From contig JAFYUD010000024.1 in the NCBI GenBank assembly GCA_017549665.1, forward strand, positions 1 through 5,287: a stretch of 5,287 bases of DNA, in the 5' to 3' direction. This document shows, one piece after another, positions 1 through 5,287 of this stretch. The position numbers and the translations under genes are program-made. The notes beneath the pieces are model-generated. The model did not search any database. It was not told the origin of the DNA and saw only the letters and a program-made list of their open reading frames with translations. Every line of letters begins with the position of its first letter. Position 1 is the first letter of the stretch. Origin of the DNA: Clostridia bacterium (GTDB lineage: Bacteria; Bacillota_A; Clostridia; Oscillospirales; Acutalibacteraceae).

Positions 1-303
1 AATAACTCTTATAACAAGCTTGATGATAGCAGACACTGAAAGTGCCTCTTCATTGAGAATGAGCAATGTACTGCCGATATGAGTACCGTTATACATCACA
101 GGCTCGTCGTTTTCATCATAAAGGTAAGTCGGTGAATGATTTATACCCGGCAATACAATTACGGGTGAGTATTCGCAATTTCCGCTACAGTCTGTTTTTA
201 TTTCAGCTTCTGCTTCAGCTGCGCCAACATTCATAACGCATACTGAAAATGTCATTACTGCACAAAGTAACACTGCAACAGCTTTTTTAAATGCTTTTTT
301 CAT
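1..303 (-). CDS. Secreted alpha/beta-hydrolase (lipase/esterase-like), N-terminal part; runs off left edge
   Basis: An open frame of 101 codons reads from an ATG at 303 to the left edge without a stop, so only the N-terminus is present. The first ~30 residues form a classical Sec signal peptide: a basic start (MKKAFKKA), a hydrophobic core (VAVLLCAVMTFSVCV) and likely signal peptidase I sites around VGAAEA. The mature part starts with an acidic stretch and a closely spaced Cys pair (DCSGNC). It continues into PVIVLPGINHSPTYL, which looks like the first beta strand and oxyanion-hole region (PGI-N-H-S) of secreted clostridial lipase-like alpha/beta-hydrolases. The catalytic Ser, Asp and His would lie outside the window, so the activity is inferred. 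An AAAGGA ribosome binding site sits about 9 nt before the ATG. The start is 20 bp after the stop of the upstream phosphoesterase gene and no promoter is evident between them, so it is probably the second gene of that operon. Another type of secreted protein cannot be excluded. Confidence 0.6.
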   Translation of the reverse strand, partial: MKKAFKKAVAVLLCAVMTFSVCVMNVGAAEAEAEIKTDCSGNCEYSPVIVLPGINHSPTYLYDENDEPVMYNGTHIGSTLLILNEEALSVSAIIKLVIRVI

Positions 304-323
304 TTCCCTTTTTCCTTTCACAT

Positions 324-1601
324 TTAGTTCAAACCGATCGTAACCGGTTCAGATTGAATGCCGTAACAGTTTTCGGCAACAATTTCAATTTTCTCTGTCC
401 CTGCAGGCAGATTATCAAACTTTATCTTCACTTTCTCAGGCACTTTATACATGTAATACGGAGCAACCGTCTTACCTGCAGGAATTCTTTCGCCTGATGC
501 ATTGACAGCAAATGCTCTGTAAATAAATACAGGCATTCCGTCTGATGATTCAGCTGAATCAAAGGTGACACTGTCTTTGCCTGTTTTTATTCGTGTTTCT
601 TTTCTGAAAACAGGAGGCAACGACCTTTCAAGCTGCTTTTCGGGTGTATACTCTCTTGCCAGAGGGCCTTCAAGTATATATTCACACAGATACTGCTGCG
701 ACTTAAGGTCAGCTGCTCTGAGTCTTATCCGGTTATTTTTATCAACCTCAACTACCCAGAAGGTTGATACAGACCTGTATCTTTTCGGATGAACGGTTTT
801 GATGTCATCAACCGTAAGCTCTGCGTAATACAATCCGCCTGTACCCAGTGCTGTATACTCACCCTGCCAGATTGAACGGGCATCATTTATCGGATAATGG
901 GAATGTCCGGAGAAATCCACGACCTGAGGATATTTTTTTATCACATCCGCAAGGTCAGGCATTCCCCATCCTTCGGATTCGTAACTGCCGTATACAGTAT
1001 CTTTTATATGCTCATGCTGAAAAACAAACACAGGCTTTGACGGGTCATCGGCAACTGCCGCATCAAGCTGCTCCCTGAGCCAGTTTTTCTGTTTATCATC
1101 ATAATTCTCTTTAAGAGTCTCAGAAGCAGATACACCGACAAAATGGAATCCGTTTATAACACGGTGGAAGTCAGTTTCCTGCCCCATTATATTACGGTAC
1201 AATTCAAGTGATGCCTTTCCCAGCTTACGGTCATCATGCGAAGTGGAAACAGTTGCAAGAAACTCAGTGTCCTTCTTCAGCACGGGAGCGAGTGCAGCCT
1301 TTATGCTGCCGTAAGCTATCTTTGTACCCATATCGGTAATATCACCGGCAACAATCACAGCATCAAGCCTACTGTATTCTTTATCACTACGGGCAATTCT
1401 GTTACCCATCTTTATCATTTTCTCAAGCCTTGTGGTCTGCACATCACCAATCGTTGTGATATGACCGTCACTTGTGGCAAGAAAACGGATTACGGGAGTA
1501 AACTCCCCTGTATCAGCAGGTGCTTTGGGATGTACAAGAAGAGAAATGAATTTACCGTAAGAAACAAGCACCGAAAGAAAAAAACTTCCGATATTATTCA
1601 T
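324..1601 (-). CDS. Calcineurin-like metallophosphoesterase with C-terminal beta-sandwich-like domain
   Basis: This 425-residue protein has most of the ordered metal-binding boxes of the calcineurin-like phosphoesterase superfamily: SDGH (Asp45, His47), AGDITD (Asp87), a third box reading TSHDD (His122, Asp123) where GNH(D/E) is usual, FQHEH (His196), and SGHSH (His233, His235). Such enzymes use a two-metal centre to hydrolyse phosphomonoesters or phosphodiesters; the substrate here is unknown. Residues about 5-23 are hydrophobic but interrupted by a Lys and lack a basic start. They may be an atypical export signal or membrane anchor. Residues about 325-425 look like a separate fibronectin-III-like beta domain ending in AENCYGIQSEPVTIGL. 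The start at 1601 is preferred over an in-frame ATG at 1619 because a perfect AGGAGGG lies at 1607-1613, 5 nt before 1601 and inside the longer reading. It is the first gene of a leftward operon with the secreted lipase-like gene. Family assignment is firm; full catalytic competence is less certain because the box-III Asn is replaced by Ser121. Confidence 0.85.
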   Translation of the reverse strand: MNNIGSFFLSVLVSYGKFISLLVHPKAPADTGEFTPVIRFLATSDGHITTIGDVQTTRLEKMIKMGNRIARSDKEYSRLDAVIVAGDITDMGTKIAYGSIKAALAPVLKKDTEFLATVSTSHDDRKLGKASLELYRNIMGQETDFHRVINGFHFVGVSASETLKENYDDKQKNWLREQLDAAVADDPSKPVFVFQHEHIKDTVYGSYESEGWGMPDLADVIKKYPQVVDFSGHSHYPINDARSIWQGEYTALGTGGLYYAELTVDDIKTVHPKRYRSVSTFWVVEVDKNNRIRLRAADLKSQQYLCEYILEGPLAREYTPEKQLERSLPPVFRKETRIKTGKDSVTFDSAESSDGMPVFIYRAFAVNASGERIPAGKTVAPYYMYKVPEKVKIKFDNLPAGTEKIEIVAENCYGIQSEPVTIGLN

Positions 1602-1606
1602 ATTTT

Positions 1607-1613
1607 CCCTCCT
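1607..1613 (-). promoter_or_regulatory. Ribosome binding site that fixes the phosphoesterase start
   Basis: Read on the minus strand this is AGGAGGG, a near-perfect anti-16S match, 5 nt before the ATG at 1601. The alternative in-frame ATG at 1619 lies upstream of this site, so the site would fall inside the coding region if that start were used. It therefore supports the shorter protein. Confidence 0.85.
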
Positions 1614-1653
1614 ATGCATTACATAACAAGTAATTTTACTGTTTATATTTAGA

Positions 1654-1681
1654 ATTATACTCTTTATTTTATTTTTTTCAA
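1654..1681 (-). promoter_or_regulatory. Predicted sigma-A-type promoter for the leftward phosphoesterase/lipase operon
   Basis: On the minus strand a TTGAAA -35 element (1681-1676) is followed after 16 bp by a perfect TATAAT -10 element (1659-1654). Transcription would start near 1647, giving a leader of about 45 nt before the ATG at 1601. The surrounding DNA is extremely AT-rich, so chance matches are a concern, but spacing, orientation and distance all fit. Confidence 0.65.
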
Positions 1682-1711
1682 TTAATATTTTGTGAATTTA
1701 TATAAAAAAGA

Positions 1712-1740
1712 TTGATTTTTATAAAATTTTTTTATATCAT
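1712..1740 (+). promoter_or_regulatory. Predicted sigma-A-type promoter for the acetyltransferase/symporter operon
   Basis: A TTGATT -35 element (1712-1717) and a TATCAT -10 element (1735-1740, one mismatch to TATAAT) are separated by the optimal 17 bp. Transcription would start around 1747, about 30 nt before the ATG at 1777. The -10 overlaps the right arm of an AT-rich inverted repeat (1700-1709/1728-1737), which might allow regulation. Confidence 0.6.
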
Positions 1741-1776
1741 ATTAGTAACAATTGTCCGCAAAAGAGGAATATGCAG

Positions 1777-2331
1777 ATGTTAAGCATAAGAAAATATAAA
1801 AAAGAAGACTGCGAAGCTGTAAAATACGTATGTCTTCACAGCACTCAGGAGGAATATGACGAAAAACTCAGTGAGTTTATTCTTCACACCTTCTGCGAAT
1901 ATTACCTTGACCATGAGCCTGAAAACTGCTTTGTGCTTGATGCTGACGGCAAAGCTGCAGGCTACATTTACTGCGCTCAGGATTATGACAGCTATAAGGA
2001 AATTTTTGACAAGGAATATCTTGAACGCAACAAGCACCTTGGTGATGAGCTGTATCAATGGGCTGTGGATTCCACTATTCTGCAGAATAAATACAAGGAC
2101 ATCTACCCTGCCCACTTACATATCGACATTCTTCCCGAATATCACCGTCAGGGCTGGGGCGGAAAGCTTCTGACAGCTTTGTCTGACCATCTGCGTGATA
2201 AGGGTATCAAGGGTGTAATGCTGACAACAGGCACAGACAATCCAAACGCAAACAGCTTTTATAAAAAATACGGATTTGAACTTATTGAGATATATGATAC
2301 CGACGTTGCATACGGAATCAGACTCAATTGA
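1777..2331 (+). CDS. GNAT-family N-acetyltransferase
   Basis: This 184-residue protein has the size and layout of a single-domain GNAT enzyme, which transfers an acetyl group from acetyl-CoA to an amine. It opens with the typical first strand (LSIRKYKKEDCEAV). Conserved motif A is clear at residues 113-130: strand HLHIDILPEY, then the pyrophosphate-binding loop HRQGWGG (residues 123-129, matching R/Q-x-x-G-x-G/A with His in first place). Motif B follows near residues 147-167 with LTTGTDNPNANSFYKKYGF, where the Asn and the FYxKYGF segment are family hallmarks. The acceptor substrate cannot be read from sequence. Start choice: ATG codons occur in frame at 1771 and 1777. The ribosome binding site GAGGA (1764-1768) is only about 2-3 nt from the first but 8 nt from the second, so 1777 is preferred. 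It is the first gene of a rightward unit; the symporter gene begins 37 bp downstream with no terminator between. Confidence 0.87.
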   Translation: MLSIRKYKKEDCEAVKYVCLHSTQEEYDEKLSEFILHTFCEYYLDHEPENCFVLDADGKAAGYIYCAQDYDSYKEIFDKEYLERNKHLGDELYQWAVDSTILQNKYKDIYPAHLHIDILPEYHRQGWGGKLLTALSDHLRDKGIKGVMLTTGTDNPNANSFYKKYGFELIEIYDTDVAYGIRLN

Positions 2332-2368
2332 TTTTTTACATATCAACATGATTCAGGAGTGATATATA

Positions 2369-3949
2369 ATGGCAAAAGACAAAACCCCGTCGTCAAATGC
2401 AGAAGCCTTTGACAAGTTGCGGCAGTCTGAGCAGCAGAAGGCACAAGCCGTTGCTGCTGAAAAAATGCCTAACCGACGTTATGTAAACAGAAAAGAAACC
2501 TTCGGCTTTGTTGCCTGGGATGCAGCACAGAGTTTCAATATCAACATCTTTTCCACACGCTTCATAACAAGTATCGTAGGTATCGACCTTGGTCTTCAGA
2601 CCGTCACAAACTTCATCAACAGTATATGGGATATCGTGAACGATATCTTCTTCGGTGCTGTTGTTGACAAAACGAGAACACGCTGGGGCAAATTCAGACC
2701 GTATCTGATGTTCCTTGCAGTCCCCGGTTGTATACTTACTTGTCTTTACTGGCTTATGCCTCACCTTTTTGCCGGTACGGGACAGACAGACCTTATGAAA
2801 TTCGCATTCTATCTGTTGCTCACCATTGCACGTGAAGGCATAACCACATTCCAGACAATTTCAAGAACAGGTCTGATGTCAACCATCACTCCGCACCCCA
2901 CAGACCGAACACGACTTATCACAATCGCAAACTTTGCATCAGGCTTCCTTGGTGAAAAGCTTCCTGAGCAGGCTGTCACAATTCTTATCGACGTGCTCAG
3001 AAATGCTTTCCTTCACGATGCGAAGAAGCTTTCAAATGCATACACACATCTGTTTGTAGGTATGGGTGTCTTCACAACAGTTGCATCAAGCCTTTCTTCC
3101 TTCTGGTTCTTCTACAACTCAAAGGAAAGAGTCATGCAGTCTGTAAAATCACCCAGTGTAATACAGTCAATAAAGTCCGTTGTTTACAACAAGCCGTTGT
3201 TGCTCATTACATTATCGGATTTCCTCAGCGGATTTGCAATCAAGGGCAGCCAGGACGACTATTACACCGATGTTCTTCATTTCTCATCCATGACGCTTGT
3301 AGCAGGTATTCCTGCCGCACCGATAAGCCCCATGAGTTATGCCTGGGTACCGTGGATGCGTGAAAGATTCTCAAGCCGCCTTCTGTACATACTTGCAAAA
3401 GAAATCGGTAACATTCTCTATATCCCCGTTTTCTTCTTCGGCTGTATCGGCATGAAAAAGGATTTTTCGGGCGGTATGTATCAGAAGATTGTACCCATGG
3501 GTATCGCAATGGCACTGTGGGAAATCATCTGGACATTGTTCTTCGGACTCAAGTCCGTTATCGGTACAGAAATGTACAACGAAGCAATGGACTACTGCGA
3601 ATGGAAAAACGGCTACCGTACAGAAGCTATGGCTTCCGTTGCAAAGGGTATCGCAGCAAAGATTTCATCAAATACAAGTACAGTTGTAACAACTGCGCTC
3701 AAGAAGATAATCGGCTACGAAGCAGATGCATTCAGATCAGGTACTGAGCAGACAGACAGGGTTAAATTCTTCCTGTTTGCAATGTTCACAATCATTCCTG
3801 CAGTTACCGGCTCACTGGGAATCATCCCCATGCTGTTCTATGACCTTGACAACAAGAAAAAGGAAATCATGTACGCAGAGCTGCTTGAACGCAGAAACAA
3901 GCTGTCAGTTGCCGCATCATCAGGCGACCCTCTGACAGAAACAGAATAA
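2369..3949 (+). CDS. GPH-family (MFS) sugar:cation symporter
   Basis: This 526-residue polytopic membrane protein belongs to the glycoside-pentoside-hexuronide:cation symporter family, the relatives of MelB. These proteins import sugars or glycosides coupled to H+ or Na+. About 12 hydrophobic segments can be traced between residues ~43 and ~491. Two family signatures are visible: the loop after helix 2, FFGAVVDKTRTRWGKFRPYL (residues 94-113), and the later loop MYNEAMDYCEWKNGYRTEAM (402-421), equivalent to the D-Y-x-x-W/E-x-x-x-G-x-R-x-E segment. The first ~40 residues are hydrophilic, rich in Gln, Ala and Lys, and extend past the usual family start; the total exceeds the ~450-480 residues common in the family. 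The C-terminus is a charged cytosolic tail. AGGAG at 2355-2359 lies 9 nt before the ATG. It is probably co-transcribed with the upstream GNAT gene and ends at the terminator at 3955. The substrate is unknown; no glycoside hydrolase is in the window to suggest one. Confidence 0.88.
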   Translation: MAKDKTPSSNAEAFDKLRQSEQQKAQAVAAEKMPNRRYVNRKETFGFVAWDAAQSFNINIFSTRFITSIVGIDLGLQTVTNFINSIWDIVNDIFFGAVVDKTRTRWGKFRPYLMFLAVPGCILTCLYWLMPHLFAGTGQTDLMKFAFYLLLTIAREGITTFQTISRTGLMSTITPHPTDRTRLITIANFASGFLGEKLPEQAVTILIDVLRNAFLHDAKKLSNAYTHLFVGMGVFTTVASSLSSFWFFYNSKERVMQSVKSPSVIQSIKSVVYNKPLLLITLSDFLSGFAIKGSQDDYYTDVLHFSSMTLVAGIPAAPISPMSYAWVPWMRERFSSRLLYILAKEIGNILYIPVFFFGCIGMKKDFSGGMYQKIVPMGIAMALWEIIWTLFFGLKSVIGTEMYNEAMDYCEWKNGYRTEAMASVAKGIAAKISSNTSTVVTTALKKIIGYEADAFRSGTEQTDRVKFFLFAMFTIIPAVTGSLGIIPMLFYDLDNKKKEIMYAELLERRNKLSVAASSGDPLTETE

Positions 3950-3954
3950 AACAT

Positions 3955-3992
3955 AAAGACCGCAGACGAAAAAATCGTTTACGGTCTTTTTT
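3955..3992 (+). terminator. Rho-independent terminator after the symporter gene
   Basis: The left arm (3955-3969, AAAGACCGCAGACGA) pairs with the right arm (3975-3989, TCGTTTACGGTCTTT). This gives a 15-bp stem with one C/A mismatch and one G-T pair around a 5-nt A loop. It is followed by, and overlaps, a T run at 3987-3992. It starts 5 bp after the symporter stop. Read on the opposite strand the hairpin is preserved but followed only by TTTATG, so it may serve the convergent gene ending at 4001 less efficiently. Confidence 0.88.
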
Positions 3993-4000
3993 ATTTGTAT

Positions 4001-5287
4001 TCATTCCCCGTTATATGCGCCTCGTGCCCAGAGAATCCATTTTGAACGATCAAGGGGATTAACTCCATGGCGGGGATTTATATGCTCAAGTCCGTCATTA
4101 CACTCTCGATAACCATAGAATGTCTGCGAAAGTACAGCCTTACCTGATGTAAGCGTTGCAAGTCTTTCGGGGAAATTCATTGTTGTCGCAACGGGCACTA
4201 CAGCTTCAATTGTCACAATTCCCGAACGGATAACGGGAGTATCGTATTCACCGCCTGCCTTGACAACCTCTGAGAAAATCTTTCCCGAAAATTCTTCAGG
4301 TGCAATCACTCGTATTTTAAGCAACGGTTCAAGAATTGTCGTACCGACATTCTCAAGAGCTGTCATGAATGCCATTGGTGTACATACGAAAAAGTCAAGG
4401 GGATGAGTATGAATCGTGTGATGCTCACCACCTACAAGAGTACATCTGAAATCTGTCACTTCCCAGCCATGAAGCCCCTGCTCAAGACATCTGTTGAAGG
4501 ATGTACGGATATGCGACTGATAACGGTAAAAGCACTGATTATTCGGAAGTCTTCCGTGATATGAAACACCATAGCCTCCGGGCATAGGCTCAATATCAAA
4601 CTCAACAACTGCCCAGCACGGCTTCGGCATTGTATAGCGTGAAAGACCCTTGCCTGCCCTTGAGGGAGTTTCCTTATAAATAACCGTGGGTGGAGAAAAC
4701 TGAGCGTCAATATCGTATCTTTCCTTCAGAAGATTTGAAAGCACCTCAATCTGAATTTTACCTGTTGTACTGATAGTGATTTCCTTCTGCCCGTTTTCCC
4801 ATTTTGCATCTATGTAAGGCTCTTCGTCTGATAATTCATTCAGTGCCGCCGCAAGAGCAGGCACCTTCAGAGGGTCAGCATCAGAAGGTGTGACCTTTAC
4901 ACGAAGAAAAGGATTTACAAGATTTGCAGATTCATTGCGAATCGGCGTGCCGATATAAAAACCGTTTTTCGCAGACGGCAGCCCGCATACTGCCGCAACA
5001 TCACCACTGCGGATGATTCCCGTATCGGTACTTTTTGCGCCGCAGAATTTCTTTATCTGCGACACTTTTTCTCTTATAATTTTCTTTTCTTCAGTCTCAA
5101 CTGCATCGGATTGTATCACAAGACTTTTTTCGGGAACAAATAATTCCACTTCGTCCCTGTTTGCGATTTCACCACCGAAAAGACGTATATGTGTAACCTT
5201 GCCGAGAGACTTATCATGCTCGATTTTAAAAACTATACCGCACAGGTCATCCGTTGCCAGTCTTGATGAATCAGGCATATATCTGAC
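4001..5287 (-). CDS. Tet(M)/EF-G-like ribosomal protection-type translation factor, C-terminal two thirds; G domain beyond right edge
   Basis: The frame is open through the right edge (V-R-Y precedes the Met at 5278), so this Met is almost certainly internal. About 428 residues are visible of an expected ~640-650. The sequence follows the Tet(M)/Tet(O) order, numbered from that Met. Domain II starts at DLCGIVFKIEHDKSLGKVTHIRLF (Tet(M) has LCGKVFKIEY...YIRLY). Domain III has LRVKVTP, ITISTTGKIQIEVLSNLLKE and PPTVIYKETP (about 125-205). Domain IV has CWAVVEFDIEP, LEQGLHGWEVTD and the loop at 285-296. Domain V has TTILEPLLKIRVIAPEEF. The family resembles EF-G, binds the ribosome with GTP and, in Tet proteins, ejects tetracycline. 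The missing part would hold the GTPase motifs. The drug-contact loop differs from Tet(M) (EHHTIHTHPLDF versus LYYSPVSTPADF, Tet(M) recalled from memory), as does the C-terminus (NPLDRSKWILWARGAYNGE). I therefore call it a Tet(M)-like factor and do not infer tetracycline resistance. It converges on the symporter gene with 51 bp between stops. Confidence 0.85.
   Translation of the reverse strand, partial: VRYMPDSSRLATDDLCGIVFKIEHDKSLGKVTHIRLFGGEIANRDEVELFVPEKSLVIQSDAVETEEKKIIREKVSQIKKFCGAKSTDTGIIRSGDVAAVCGLPSAKNGFYIGTPIRNESANLVNPFLRVKVTPSDADPLKVPALAAALNELSDEEPYIDAKWENGQKEITISTTGKIQIEVLSNLLKERYDIDAQFSPPTVIYKETPSRAGKGLSRYTMPKPCWAVVEFDIEPMPGGYGVSYHGRLPNNQCFYRYQSHIRTSFNRCLEQGLHGWEVTDFRCTLVGGEHHTIHTHPLDFFVCTPMAFMTALENVGTTILEPLLKIRVIAPEEFSGKIFSEVVKAGGEYDTPVIRSGIVTIEAVVPVATTMNFPERLATLTSGKAVLSQTFYGYRECNDGLEHINPRHGVNPLDRSKWILWARGAYNGE

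Larger units (their letters stand above)
1602..1776. other. AT-rich divergent intergenic region
   Basis: This 175-bp gap separates two divergently oriented operons and carries back-to-back promoters whose -35 elements are about 30 bp apart (1681 and 1712). An inverted repeat, ATATAAAAAA at 1700-1709 and TTTTTTATAT at 1728-1737, brackets the rightward -35 element and overlaps the rightward -10. It could be an operator, but in DNA this AT-rich it may be chance. I see no small ORF or RNA gene here. Confidence 0.6.

Noticed and set aside
1236..1652. A 138-codon plus-strand open frame opposite the phosphoesterase N-terminus
   Set aside because: It lies antisense to a gene with clear family motifs, has no recognisable domain, and its composition matches reverse-strand reading of that gene.
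1681..1740. A possible small RNA or riboswitch in the AT-rich intergenic region
   Set aside because: The predicted leaders are only about 30 and 45 nt, and the sequence is low-complexity A/T with no G+C-rich stem.
1780..2115. A 111-codon minus-strand open frame opposite the GNAT gene, hydrophobic in translation
   Set aside because: It is antisense to the conserved GNAT sequence. The apparent hydrophobicity comes from reading Glu/Lys-rich codons backwards as Phe, Leu and Val.
2393..2764. A 123-codon minus-strand open frame inside the symporter gene
   Set aside because: It is antisense to strongly conserved GPH coding sequence, with no plausible domain.
3240..3747. Several 66-91-codon open frames on both strands within the symporter gene
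   Set aside because: All overlap the single long coding frame with GPH signatures and have no ribosome binding site or domain support of their own.
4001..5278. Treating the Tet(M)-like frame as a complete 425-residue protein starting at 5278
   Set aside because: The frame stays open to the window edge, domain II begins about ten residues after this Met, and the G domain needed for function would be missing. The Met is best read as internal.
1..5287. CRISPR array, insertion sequence, prophage or toxin-antitoxin system
   Set aside because: No regularly spaced repeats, transposase or integrase motifs, terminal inverted repeats or small paired ORFs of that kind are visible.

Overview
The window looks like chromosomal DNA from a low-GC, Gram-positive anaerobe of the Clostridia, most likely an Oscillospiraceae/Ruminococcaceae-type gut commensal. 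This placement is inference. It rests on strong AGGAGG-type ribosome binding sites, very AT-rich intergenic DNA with sigma-A-like promoters, and protein families typical of that group (a GPH-type sugar symporter, a Tet(M)-like translation factor and a secreted lipase-like protein). No rRNA, tRNA, CRISPR array, insertion sequence or phage gene is visible.

Layout from left to right. (1) At 1-303, minus strand, is the N-terminal part of a secreted alpha/beta-hydrolase (lipase-like) protein that runs off the left edge. (2) At 324-1601, minus strand, is a calcineurin-like metallophosphoesterase with a C-terminal beta-sandwich-like domain. It lies 20 bp upstream of the lipase-like gene and is probably co-transcribed with it. 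(3) At 1602-1776 is an AT-rich divergent promoter region. A TTGAAA/TATAAT promoter faces left and a TTGATT/TATCAT promoter faces right. (4) At 1777-2331, plus strand, is a GNAT acetyltransferase. (5) At 2369-3949, plus strand, is a GPH-family (MFS) sugar:cation symporter, 37 bp downstream and probably in the same operon. (6) At 3955-3992 is a strong intrinsic terminator. (7) At 4001-5287, minus strand, is the C-terminal two thirds of an EF-G/Tet(M)-like ribosomal protection-type GTPase whose G domain lies beyond the right edge.

The left operon probably makes cell-envelope or secreted hydrolases. The right operon couples a small-molecule acetyltransferase to a transporter, but no substrate can be read from the sequence. 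The Tet(M)-like protein converges on that operon and shows no functional link to it. I found no convincing new multi-gene system. The most useful points for a second look are the altered metal-binding box of the phosphoesterase, the altered drug-site loop of the Tet(M)-like protein, and two start-site corrections.
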